A stretch of 64,000 nucleotides of DNA, taken from positions 434,001-498,000 of the forward strand of contig OV788638.1 in NCBI GenBank assembly GCA_928721565.1. The letters run 5' to 3'. This document shows, in pieces, positions 41,465 through 50,994 of the stretch; within the stretch, counting starts at the first letter, position 1; each line of letters begins with the position of its first letter. The position numbers were made by a program, and so were the translations under genes. The notes beneath the pieces were generated by a model. That model ran no database searches. It was not told where the DNA came from and saw nothing but the letters and a program-made list of their open reading frames with translations. The DNA is from an uncultured Clostridia bacterium (GTDB lineage Bacteria; Bacillota; Clostridia; TANB77; CAG-508).

Positions 41465-44400
41465 TTATCCTAAAACCTTTTTCTTAATTACAACTATTCC
41501 ACTTGCCAATACTACTAAAATTATTGCTGTCATTGAAATAACAAATATCTTATTATCTGCAAGACCAGTTGGAGGTGTTATTGCCAATTTTGTTTTATCA
41601 TCATCTGGTTCATCTGGTGAACCTCCATTTTCTGAAGGATTATAGTTACCCGGTATTGAACTTGTTAAAGTTCTTATTCCCATTGTTTCTATAATCTCTG
41701 CATGGTTTTGAGCTGAAAAACCAGTTTCTGAAGTTGAAATTAATCTTTTTCCATATATTTTAACACTTGCTGATTTTCCTACTCCAATTCCATTTCCTCC
41801 ATTGTAGAATGCTTCTGTCACTCCTATTGTATAACCTTTTTTAATTCCATCATATACATTATATGATTTATCGCCTATTTTATCTCCTGGTAAAGCTATT
41901 AACTGTTTTGGATTTTCTCCATCATCTTTCCAATTCTTTAATTTATCTGCTGTAACTTTCATCCAACCTAGACTCTCATTTGAATCATCATCATAACTTA
42001 AACTATCATCCATATAGTCTACAACTTTTCTTATAGCTGTAGTAGTCTCATCTTTACCATTAATTCCATAATAATAGTAATCGTGACTGTTTGTATATTT
42101 ATAATCTTTTTCTGATTTATTCCTAATTGTTATTGTATACTCTACACTCACTTGAATACCTTGAAGAAGTTCATTATCTATTTCTACATTTATATCACCA
42201 GGTAAAGCTTTTGTATATGGTAATGCTTTATCTGCTGACGGTGCTTTTTCTAGGTTCTTCCAATATTCATTTAAATCAACTGATAAATCTACTGATTGTA
42301 AATATGGATTTCCATCTACTAATACCTGTCCATTTGATAATACTACTCTTAAATTTGATATTCTTTTATTCACTTCATAATCTTGTCTTGCTCTTTCTGT
42401 AATACCAAAATCTTGATATGGATTTACTGAATAAAATGTATCTTTTAGTTTAAGTTTTAATTTGGCTCCTTTGTCATTAGTCTCATCAGCATCTTCTGCT
42501 AATACAATAATTCTATCATTAGATAAATTATATTCATCCTTATAATCAGTATATGATAACCTATGTCCAAAGCCATCCTCACTTACTTCACTATACTCTA
42601 CACCAACATCAAAGAATGCTGTATCTGCAGATATTGAAGCGTTCTTTGAATATGAACCAAAGTATATGTCATCCTCTGCATTTCTTTGTGAAATATCATC
42701 AGTTGCATCTGAATATCTTATTAATCCATCTACATCTTTATTCTTGCTCTTAGCTTGGCCATCTTGACCTGCATATGTTAATATCCAGTTTAAATCTCCC
42801 ATTCTTTCATCTTTACTAGCATCAATCTTTTTCTCTAAGTTTAATGCTGTTTTCATTAAGTTTGATGTAATTATTGTAGATTTATAATCTCTTACATTTA
42901 TTTCTGTAATATCATTTCCATTACTATCTACAATCCATGTATTTTCACCATAAGTATATCTTAATAAATATCTTCCTGGAACAACACCTAAAAATTGATA
43001 ATTACCAAATTGATCTGTATTAGTTACAGCATCAACTTGCTTTCCTTTAGCAATACCTGCTGATACTTCTAATTGATACAATTGTGCTACTTCTGCAGTA
43101 CCATCTGCTTTACGTGCAATATGATCTGAAGTATTGTCATCATATACCAATAGTTCTACTTTGGCATTTCTAACTCTGTTTCTATCAACTTTAGCATACG
43201 CTCCATTACCTTGATATTTTTCTCCATTCTCTCCTGTGTAAAGAATACCATCCCCCATTCTTTCTTCACCTGGATGTGATTCATCATCAGCAGCATTTGC
43301 ATTTTCATCTTCAAATACAGTACCTGACAAACCTCTATCCTTACTTTCTTCTATACCAAGTACTAATGATGGTGCAGTATCTGTATCATCTTCAAAATAT
43401 GTTGTGTCTACAGCTTTTGTATCAATTTGATATTCCCTTCCATTTAATGTTGTTGTAGTTGTTCTATCTTCTGCTAATTCTATACTCTTTACACTTCCTG
43501 GGTTAGAATCTCCATCAATTGCTGCATATGGTACAAGTCCATTATTTCCTGTAGTTAATGTTGAAAATGATGTTATTTCTGTAACATTATTTAATGTTGT
43601 TTGCTTTTCTATCAGTTCTTTAGCAGCTTCATTATTTAATCTAAACTTGATATATACTTCGAATTTTTCATTTGGTCCAAGAGTTATATTTCCAGTTTGT
43701 TGTGTATATACTGCTTGATATCCATTTGCATTATAACTGTCTTGATATTTACTTGTATTAGACCAACTATTTGCTCCTATTTGAATTTCTTTATCTCCTT
43801 GTTTTATCCAAGAATCAGCAATTGTATAATTTGAATCATAGTAATTTGATATTTCATTAACTACTGCATTTAAGTTAGATGCTTGGTTTTTGATTGTCAT
43901 TTTATATGTTACATATATTTTTAATATATCATTTGATTGCTTATCTAATAATGCTAAATCTGATTCATATATTCTTCTTGTATACATATTTAACCCTCTA
44001 GAACTATAGCTTCCTAAGATTGTTCCAAATTTTACATCTACACCAAATCCATCTTTTGCTGAATTATAATTTTCATCATTTTCATTTTGATCCTCATATT
44101 CTTTTCTTTTTGCATATGTATATGTGTTTTCATAATTTGCTACTACAACATTAACATCTTGGATATCATTCATTATAGCTAAATCTGCTTGTTCTCTTCT
44201 ATATATTCCTAAATTAATACCAGTTAAACTTTCTGCACCATTTGAAGCACATCTTTTCTCCCATGCTTCTTTTAAATTAAATCCTGATGTTTGTGTTGAT
44301 GCAATTATTTGATAATAATCAGCTGGTGTTACTTTTAATCTAGTTTTATCAGCATTATATTCATATCCCCAATAATCTTTGTATGCTGACATATGTGTCT

Positions 44401-47400
44401 TTGTATCATAATCATAATCTAAATCATAAACTTTTTGACCATTATTTCTTGATGCATTATTCGTTATTTCAGAAAAGTCTGCATTTACACTTTCTCTGTC
44501 TTTTCTATCATCTCTTCCGTTCGGTGTCTCTGTTGCTTTTGACGTATTATCATAATTCTCATTTAAGTAGTCTACAACTGCTTGTACAGATGTGAATCTT
44601 AAACCATCATATTCAAATTCAACATAATATGTGGCTAAATCATCTATTAGTAAATTTCCATTTGATGGGTTCCAATAATCATTATTATTATATGCTTCGC
44701 CATCTGCTTTTCTACTTCCAAAACAATACCATCCATTTGAATCTGTTGTTTGTGTTGCAACTACTTGCCCTCTTTGGCACAGATATACTTTTAATCCTTC
44801 TACTAAAGCATCACTATTATTGTATAAATTATTTATTGTATTACTCTTTGAATTTAAGATTTCTTCCCAGACGAATCCTTCTATACGTATATATTCTTGA
44901 TGGTTCTTTATTTTTACACTAACTTTATTATTTAATTGTGGTGTAATCCATCCATCTTGTGATACTGAATCTCCATCATAACTTACATTATAGTTTTTAT
45001 ATTTAGCTGTATCTGCCAAATATCCATAATTAGGGTTAGCAACCTCTTCTAGTTTATATTGTATAGAGTCTTTTCCATCACTACTCATTAGTAAGTTTTG
45101 TATCTTTAGTTCTGCATTTTCATCTGTCACAAATCTTGTTGCTTCATCTATATTTGTAGTATATGTTACAACTGGATCAGTTGTTTTATTTCCTGTATCT
45201 TTTATTGTACATGTTCCAACAATTCTTTTTACCCAGCCTTTTTCATCTTTTTCTACATCATCTCTATCAACTTTTACTTTTATATAACCTTCTCTATATG
45301 TTGATCTTAAAACGAATTCTACTCCTGGAAGAATTTTGTTTTCATTTCTGTCATCTACTTTTTTAATATCTATTTCTCCCACTTGTTTTTCATTTTTTAT
45401 AGTCCATGTAGTCTGTCTTAAAGCATCAAATCCATTTATACTACTTGTTACCATTTTTGTATATCCATAATTTAAATTTCCAACTTCCAAAAATCTATAT
45501 TGTCCTATTAATAAATTTTTTATTAATACTTTTCCTTCTTCATTTGTAAATATTGTTGTTGCTTGGTTTAAATCCGCAAGAAATTGTACTGTGTATCCTG
45601 ATTCTCCATCAACTGTAGCATTAACTACATTTGCTGCAGAACTATATGTACTACCTTGCTCAAGTGTTATATTTTCTTTAACATGGATATCATCTAATCT
45701 TGTATTGTCTTTATATATTACCATTCCACCCGTTGAATTTATTAATTTGAATTTTGTGTTTTTTAAAGTTGTGCCTGTATTTATTGAATCTACTTTCTGT
45801 ATTTCTAGATTTCCTACTCCTATCCAAGGTCCATTGATGTCTATTGATGCATGTCTTTTGATTGGGTCATCTTTTTTTTCTGATCTTTCCTCAGTGCGCA
45901 TCATATTCTGAGTATTTCCGATTTTGTAAGCACAAAAATTATCTTTTTTATGATATTCTTTATGTATAGAACAATATGTTCTAGTATGATAATAATCTGT
46001 TGTATATAAATATCTTATTTTTTTATATATATATTTATATCTTTGTACTTCATAATCACTGTTAATCTCTATTTTAACAATCTTTACTATATTCGTAGGT
46101 ACTTTTATGTAAAATTCTTTATTCCAACCAAAGTCAATTAACTCAAACTTACCTGTTGCAGTTTTTCCAGCACTATCTTCATATGTAATTGTAACTTCAT
46201 GACTTGATCCACTTATTGTTGAATTCACTTTAAATGGTCCTATTTTATTATAATTTTCATCTATATTTGTAAATGCAATTTTATTTTTATCAGTATTATC
46301 TGTTAATTTCAACTGTGGTACAGATGTGTCTTCTATCCAATTACTTTCTGATGATTGATTTTCCAATACTGTTGTACTATCTAATTTTGCCGGATGCCAA
46401 TGTGAATTACAGAATGGTGCACCTTTAGTAGCACATTCATATTCTTTACCATCTGATCCTATAGCATGTCCTTGTCCATTTTGCATATTATTTCCCTTTA
46501 TTTCTAATCCAAAAACTTGACCAGAATTTCCTAATAAACAAATTGAAAACAATGTTACAAATAATGTTGTTTTAAACATCTTTTTATTTTTCATAATCAA
46601 TACTGCTAACGCAATTAATCCTGCCATTGTAACTATTGTTATTCCTATTTGTTGAGCAATACCAGTAGCTACCGCAATAATAACTTGAGCACTTGAATTA
46701 TTATTTTGTGTGTTTCCATCTTCAATTGCTTTATCATTACTACTTATTCCTATTGATGCATTATTTACTATTGTTCCTACATTACTACTATTAATATTTT
46801 TAGTTAATACTAAAGTTACTTCTTTACTTTCTCCTACAGCTATATTTTCACCAGATAAGCTATTTGTATATACACTTCCATCTTTTTCATACCAATTATT
46901 ATTTAGTTCTGATTTAAAAGTTAATCCATCTGGCAATTTGTCTATTATTTGCACTGCTTTTCCGTCAACTTCGCCTGTATTTGTTACTACCATTTTATAT
47001 TCAATTATAGCCGTTGCCCCATTTAATTTTTTAGAGCGAACTTCTACTTTTGCAAACTGTTTATTATTATAATCATATGTTTTAGTTTTTCCATCATTTG
47101 TTTGTATAGTTATTTTGCTTATATATTTTTGCATTTGTAAATCAAAATTTTTATTTTCTACTAATCCAATATCTATATTTTCTAAATTTGAATTAGCTAC
47201 AAGTGTATCTGTCAAACCTGCTGTTACTGTTTCTCCATTTATTCCAACAGTTTTTGTTATTGCATCCGAGTTTTTACTTTCCAAAACACCTTCTTTTTGA
47301 TAGTCTGTTAATGAATATTTAGAAGAATCATATAAAAATATTACAATATAATTACCTTTATCTATATTATCAAATGCATACTCTCCTGCTGAATTTGTTT

Positions 47401-50400
47401 GTACTTTCTTAATTTGTCCATTTTCTTTTACAAATGTATTATTTTTGTAATCATATAACATAACTTGCATATTACTATATGTTTGTTCATCTGTTGTTCT
47501 TTTTCCATCTTCATTAGCATCAACCCATGCTATTCCTGATATTGATATTTTTGCATTTGTTGAATTGTTAGGATTATTTGGATCGTCAGGATTGCTTGGA
47601 TTGCTTGGATTGTTTGGATCATTTGGATTGTCCGGATTAGTATTTTTATCATTATAATCATATTTAAATATCGTTGTTTCAACACTATCTTGTTTAGTAA
47701 CTATGCACTTACCTGTTACAATTGCAGTATTTGTAATTTTTTTAGTATCTGTTAACATTTTTGCTTTAGCCTTAATAACTATTGTAATTGTCTTACCTTC
47801 TGGTATTTTGAACATTAAATCTATATTAGGTGCATCTTCTTCATCATATCCATCTGGTATATCTAGGGCAGATATATCTTTGGTAACTTGTTGCTCTGTA
47901 AACGATATCGATTTATGTTCAATATCATCTTTATCTTTTATCGTATTCTCATTCATTATAAACTCATTATATGTAGCACTTATTGGTTGCAATTCTCTTG
48001 GAATAACATCTTGCACATTTACTTCTGTATATGAACCATATAGCCCCCAAGTTTTACCTGTATTTTTGATATCTATAGTATATGTTATTTCATTATCAAC
48101 TTTTAATTGGGTTTTATCTGTTTTCATTTTTACATCTACTGATTCTATATAACAATTCATTCTAGCTTCATTTGATATATATGTATTTATATTATCTCCA
48201 TAAATAGTTGTAACACCGTTTACTTCATATGTATCTCCTTCAATATTATATATACTATCATCAACTTTACCAGTAAGATTAAATTTCGCATCAGCCTCTT
48301 TTTCTTCATTATGTTTTAGTGAATCTATTGTATATGTCCAAGTATTTCCACTAAGTCCATCTTCTATTCCACCTTCACTCAAAAAAACTTCACTAAACTC
48401 AATTTTATCACAAGCATCCAATTTAATTTTTACATTTTTAAGTTCTCTATCTGTTAAGTTATTTATAGTAATTATATATTGAAAACTTCTCTTATCTGTG
48501 TGACTAAATAATATTTTGGTTGTTACCTCTATTTCAGCTTGTTTAATCACATTTTTTATATTGAATGTCTTTGTCTCCAAATTATTGATTTGTATTGCAT
48601 AATTTATATTAGTAACTTTGCTTTCTTCTTTATTATCTAAATCCTTTACTTTTACTTCTATAAAATCAGTTTTAGTTTCACCTGCGTTTACTGTTAATTC
48701 AACTGTTACTTGTTTATCTGCTTGTTCTTCATATTCATATTTGTCACTATATACCCAATAATTTCCATCTTCAACATAAACATTTCCATTATCATCTATT
48801 TTTTTTACATATGTCATTTCATCAGGTATATTTATAGTAACTTTAACTTTTTTAGTTACATTACTAGTATTAGTTACTTTTATATTTTGTTTTACAATTT
48901 GTCTTTCATATATTGTTCCATTGTTACCAACTTCAGCATTTCCAACTATTTCTGTAATCTCAGTTTTTATTCCATCACTATCAGCAGAAGTATCAACTCC
49001 AGCTTGAGTATTTTCTATTACTTCTGAAGTTATTTCCGTATTTGAAGTCTGAACATTGTTTACAATCTTATTTAAAAGAGTAACCTCTGTAGTTTTATTT
49101 TCTGTAGTACCTGTAATCTCATTTGAATATGAAACATTTATATTTCCTACTTTGCTTTCCATATTTTTTACTAATGTCAATGTTAATGGTACTCTTAATG
49201 TTGCCCCCTCTACTACTGACGAATTTTCATATGATGTTTGTGATCCCTCAACTTGTATATTAACAACCTTGTTTCCACTTGTATTTGTTGTAACATCTGA
49301 AGATATGATTTTAAAAACTTGATTGTCATATATTATTTCAGGTGTTCCTAGTTTTACTTTTTCTACCTCAGCTGGCACTTCTATATTAATAACTGGATTT
49401 TTAAATAAACTATATTGTGTGCTATCAGTCTTTAAAGTCGCTGTTAATAATACATCATTTGTTGTATTATTTACTAATGTTTCTGTATTAATTTTAGTTT
49501 CTATATTAGATACTGCTTGTTTAATTTGTATATTACTTTGACCATTACGTTCATATTTTACTATGTTATCTGTTGTTACTCCTTTTATAGAAACTTGTGT
49601 ATTAATTGTATTATCAACTATTTGAGCTGTTGGAGGTATTACTCTTGAATTTTGAACTTCTATAATTCCCTCTTTTGCTACATTATTTAATCTAATATAT
49701 AAATTTTGTGTTTTATTTTTATAAGTTACTTTAATTTTTCCATTTTCATCTGTTTCAGTATCTTTATTTATTGTTGACAAGATGTTTTCATTTTCATCTA
49801 ATATATCAATACTTCCATTGTCTCCAATTATATCTAAAACTTGGTTTTTATCTATTGTTGATTCTACATATAATGAATTTTCAGAATTTTCTTTCACTTC
49901 TATTTTTGATGCTAAATCTTTATTACTTACCATTATTTTCAAATTTTCATTATATGTTGTTTCATATTGATTTTCAGGATTTAAAGAATTTGCTGTCATA
50001 TAACCATCATAAATATCATCTGTTTGGTGTTCTACTGAAATTACTGTATTAACATTATCTTTTAATGTATACTCTTGTTCTGCTTTGTCTACTATTTTAG
50101 TTTCTTGTTCATCATTTAGAATCTCTTGTACACCTGCTCTAATTTTAAAATTTCTTTCTTCATTGTCTGTATAACATTCTTTTCTGTATATACAAATTAC
50201 TTCATACTCATCTCTTGCATCTGCATTATTTTCTGTATAATCATTGTTTTCAGACACTATTGAAAGAATTCCTGTACTTGAATGATATTCATATGTAGCA
50301 TTTTTATCACCATTTGTTGCTTGTGTTGATTTAGTTATAACTTCAACCCTACTTGGTTTATAGTCACCTATCCATGGCAAGTCTACATTTGTACTTGTCT

Positions 50401-50689
50401 TTTTTATAGGTTTATATTCTTCACCTTCAGCAAAATGAATTCCCGTTTTCAAATTAAATTGTACTAATACTCCTTTACTTCCAGTGTCAGTACCTTCTGC
50501 TGTAGTATCAGTAGTATCAAAGTTTTCGTATTTGGTTAGATTCATTTCTATTAATGGTTTTGTTTTATCTTCTGAACTCTCTTGTTCATTTGTTTGAATA
50601 GCATCAACTGCTTCTGATATTATGAGCATTGCTGAACTATTAAGAAGTAAAACAATTATCATTAAAATGCAACATATTTTTTTCTTCAT
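41465..50689 (-). CDS. Giant surface protein, in-frame fusion of two surface-protein units (A'-B')
   Basis: 3074 residues. Signal peptide first (CCILMIIVLLLNSSAMLII). Unit A' (to about 1365) is paralogous to the 1594-residue protein. It has beta-rich adhesin-like domains, DUF11-like repeats, an Asn-Pro linker, an SdrD-B-like domain (ISISGIAWVDANEDGKRTTD) and a membrane helix (IVTMAGLIALAVLIM). Directly after come MKNKKMFK and TLFVTLFSICLLG-NSGQVFG, a complete second signal peptide. Unit B' (from about 1366) is paralogous to the 1302-residue protein. It has SpaA-like isopeptide-type domains, repeated SdrD-B domains (GFVWEEI, GTVFEDENANAADD) and a C-terminal ITPPTG, helix and KKK. Own promoter at 50724-50752; GGGAGG before the ATG. 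It is probably a cell-surface adhesin or matrix protein; function unproven. Confidence 0.85.
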   Translation of the reverse strand: MKKKICCILMIIVLLLNSSAMLIISEAVDAIQTNEQESSEDKTKPLIEMNLTKYENFDTTDTTAEGTDTGSKGVLVQFNLKTGIHFAEGEEYKPIKKTSTNVDLPWIGDYKPSRVEVITKSTQATNGDKNATYEYHSSTGILSIVSENNDYTENNADARDEYEVICIYRKECYTDNEERNFKIRAGVQEILNDEQETKIVDKAEQEYTLKDNVNTVISVEHQTDDIYDGYMTANSLNPENQYETTYNENLKIMVSNKDLASKIEVKENSENSLYVESTIDKNQVLDIIGDNGSIDILDENENILSTINKDTETDENGKIKVTYKNKTQNLYIRLNNVAKEGIIEVQNSRVIPPTAQIVDNTINTQVSIKGVTTDNIVKYERNGQSNIQIKQAVSNIETKINTETLVNNTTNDVLLTATLKTDSTQYSLFKNPVINIEVPAEVEKVKLGTPEIIYDNQVFKIISSDVTTNTSGNKVVNIQVEGSQTSYENSSVVEGATLRVPLTLTLVKNMESKVGNINVSYSNEITGTTENKTTEVTLLNKIVNNVQTSNTEITSEVIENTQAGVDTSADSDGIKTEITEIVGNAEVGNNGTIYERQIVKQNIKVTNTSNVTKKVKVTINIPDEMTYVKKIDDNGNVYVEDGNYWVYSDKYEYEEQADKQVTVELTVNAGETKTDFIEVKVKDLDNKEESKVTNINYAIQINNLETKTFNIKNVIKQAEIEVTTKILFSHTDKRSFQYIITINNLTDRELKNVKIKLDACDKIEFSEVFLSEGGIEDGLSGNTWTYTIDSLKHNEEKEADAKFNLTGKVDDSIYNIEGDTYEVNGVTTIYGDNINTYISNEARMNCYIESVDVKMKTDKTQLKVDNEITYTIDIKNTGKTWGLYGSYTEVNVQDVIPRELQPISATYNEFIMNENTIKDKDDIEHKSISFTEQQVTKDISALDIPDGYDEEDAPNIDLMFKIPEGKTITIVIKAKAKMLTDTKKITNTAIVTGKCIVTKQDSVETTIFKYDYNDKNTNPDNPNDPNNPSNPSNPDDPNNPNNSTNAKISISGIAWVDANEDGKRTTDEQTYSNMQVMLYDYKNNTFVKENGQIKKVQTNSAGEYAFDNIDKGNYIVIFLYDSSKYSLTDYQKEGVLESKNSDAITKTVGINGETVTAGLTDTLVANSNLENIDIGLVENKNFDLQMQKYISKITIQTNDGKTKTYDYNNKQFAKVEVRSKKLNGATAIIEYKMVVTNTGEVDGKAVQIIDKLPDGLTFKSELNNNWYEKDGSVYTNSLSGENIAVGESKEVTLVLTKNINSSNVGTIVNNASIGISSNDKAIEDGNTQNNNSSAQVIIAVATGIAQQIGITIVTMAGLIALAVLIMKNKKMFKTTLFVTLFSICLLGNSGQVFGLEIKGNNMQNGQGHAIGSDGKEYECATKGAPFCNSHWHPAKLDSTTVLENQSSESNWIEDTSVPQLKLTDNTDKNKIAFTNIDENYNKIGPFKVNSTISGSSHEVTITYEDSAGKTATGKFELIDFGWNKEFYIKVPTNIVKIVKIEINSDYEVQRYKYIYKKIRYLYTTDYYHTRTYCSIHKEYHKKDNFCAYKIGNTQNMMRTEERSEKKDDPIKRHASIDINGPWIGVGNLEIQKVDSINTGTTLKNTKFKLINSTGGMVIYKDNTRLDDIHVKENITLEQGSTYSSAANVVNATVDGESGYTVQFLADLNQATTIFTNEEGKVLIKNLLIGQYRFLEVGNLNYGYTKMVTSSINGFDALRQTTWTIKNEKQVGEIDIKKVDDRNENKILPGVEFVLRSTYREGYIKVKVDRDDVEKDEKGWVKRIVGTCTIKDTGNKTTDPVVTYTTNIDEATRFVTDENAELKIQNLLMSSDGKDSIQYKLEEVANPNYGYLADTAKYKNYNVSYDGDSVSQDGWITPQLNNKVSVKIKNHQEYIRIEGFVWEEILNSKSNTINNLYNNSDALVEGLKVYLCQRGQVVATQTTDSNGWYCFGSRKADGEAYNNNDYWNPSNGNLLIDDLATYYVEFEYDGLRFTSVQAVVDYLNENYDNTSKATETPNGRDDRKDRESVNADFSEITNNASRNNGQKVYDLDYDYDTKTHMSAYKDYWGYEYNADKTRLKVTPADYYQIIASTQTSGFNLKEAWEKRCASNGAESLTGINLGIYRREQADLAIMNDIQDVNVVVANYENTYTYAKRKEYEDQNENDENYNSAKDGFGVDVKFGTILGSYSSRGLNMYTRRIYESDLALLDKQSNDILKIYVTYKMTIKNQASNLNAVVNEISNYYDSNYTIADSWIKQGDKEIQIGANSWSNTSKYQDSYNANGYQAVYTQQTGNITLGPNEKFEVYIKFRLNNEAAKELIEKQTTLNNVTEITSFSTLTTGNNGLVPYAAIDGDSNPGSVKSIELAEDRTTTTTLNGREYQIDTKAVDTTYFEDDTDTAPSLVLGIEESKDRGLSGTVFEDENANAADDESHPGEERMGDGILYTGENGEKYQGNGAYAKVDRNRVRNAKVELLVYDDNTSDHIARKADGTAEVAQLYQLEVSAGIAKGKQVDAVTNTDQFGNYQFLGVVPGRYLLRYTYGENTWIVDSNGNDITEINVRDYKSTIITSNLMKTALNLEKKIDASKDERMGDLNWILTYAGQDGQAKSKNKDVDGLIRYSDATDDISQRNAEDDIYFGSYSKNASISADTAFFDVGVEYSEVSEDGFGHRLSYTDYKDEYNLSNDRIIVLAEDADETNDKGAKLKLKLKDTFYSVNPYQDFGITERARQDYEVNKRISNLRVVLSNGQVLVDGNPYLQSVDLSVDLNEYWKNLEKAPSADKALPYTKALPGDINVEIDNELLQGIQVSVEYTITIRNKSEKDYKYTNSHDYYYYGINGKDETTTAIRKVVDYMDDSLSYDDDSNESLGWMKVTADKLKNWKDDGENPKQLIALPGDKIGDKSYNVYDGIKKGYTIGVTEAFYNGGNGIGVGKSASVKIYGKRLISTSETGFSAQNHAEIIETMGIRTLTSSIPGNYNPSENGGSPDEPDDDKTKLAITPPTGLADNKIFVISMTAIILVVLASGIVVIKKKVLG
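47571..47638 (-). repeat. Asn-Pro-rich coding repeat in the surface protein
   Basis: Near-tandem 9-base units (GGATTGNTT on the plus strand) encode a linker of NPSNPSNPDDPNNPNN type. It separates the N-terminal beta domains from the first SdrD-B-like domain and is probably length-variable. Confidence 0.75.
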
Positions 50690-50723
50690 GATCTTTTCCT
50701 CCCATTTTTTGCTATATACTTAC

Positions 50724-50752
50724 ATAATAAATGGTTTTTACTTTTGAGTCAA
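50724..50752 (-). promoter_or_regulatory. Promoter of the 3074-residue surface-protein gene
   Basis: Minus strand TTGACT (50747-50752), 17-base spacer, TATTAT (50724-50729), about 35 bases before the ATG. So this gene can be expressed apart from the A-B operon upstream. I saw no riboswitch in the rest of 50753-50900. Confidence 0.65.
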
Positions 50753-50912
50753 TAACAGCCTTCTTCTATAATTTATAGTTGTGTTTCAACACTTTACGGA
50801 ACTTCAATTTTGAGGAAATATGTCATTTTTGTTACATTTTCTTGTCTTTTTTAATACAAATTTGGCAGTTTTGTGTTTTTTTGCTTAGGGATTAGTGGCA
50901 TCTGTGTCATTA

Positions 50913-50966
50913 GGGACCGGTTCTTAAATGAACAAAAAACAAGTGGGTCATTTGAGAACCGGTCCC
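50913..50966. repeat. Dispersed palindromic repeat, copy 2, acting as terminator
   Basis: GGGACCGGTTCTTAAATG (50913-50930) is inverted as CATTTGAGAACCGGTCCC (50949-50966). On the minus strand the second arm is wrapped by AAGTGGGCATTTG and CAAATGACCCACTT, a long stem followed by GTTTTTTG. It therefore also looks like the terminator of the 1302-residue gene ending at 50995. Confidence 0.75.
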
Positions 50967-50994
50967 AAATGCCCACTTGCTATTTTATTTTGAT

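Noticed and set aside
46579..46594. Internal start giving a separate B' gene
   Set aside because: Neither in-frame ATG has a Shine-Dalgarno sequence upstream, unlike the clear site before the separate B gene; kept only as an alternative in the fusion finding.
47571..47638. Tandem repeats as a CRISPR array
   Set aside because: Units are about nine bases without spacers and lie in frame in a coding region as an Asn-Pro linker.
50753..50900. Riboswitch in the leader of the giant surface-protein gene
   Set aside because: The promoter is only about 35 bases from the start codon, leaving no room for a structured leader, and no known aptamer pattern was seen.
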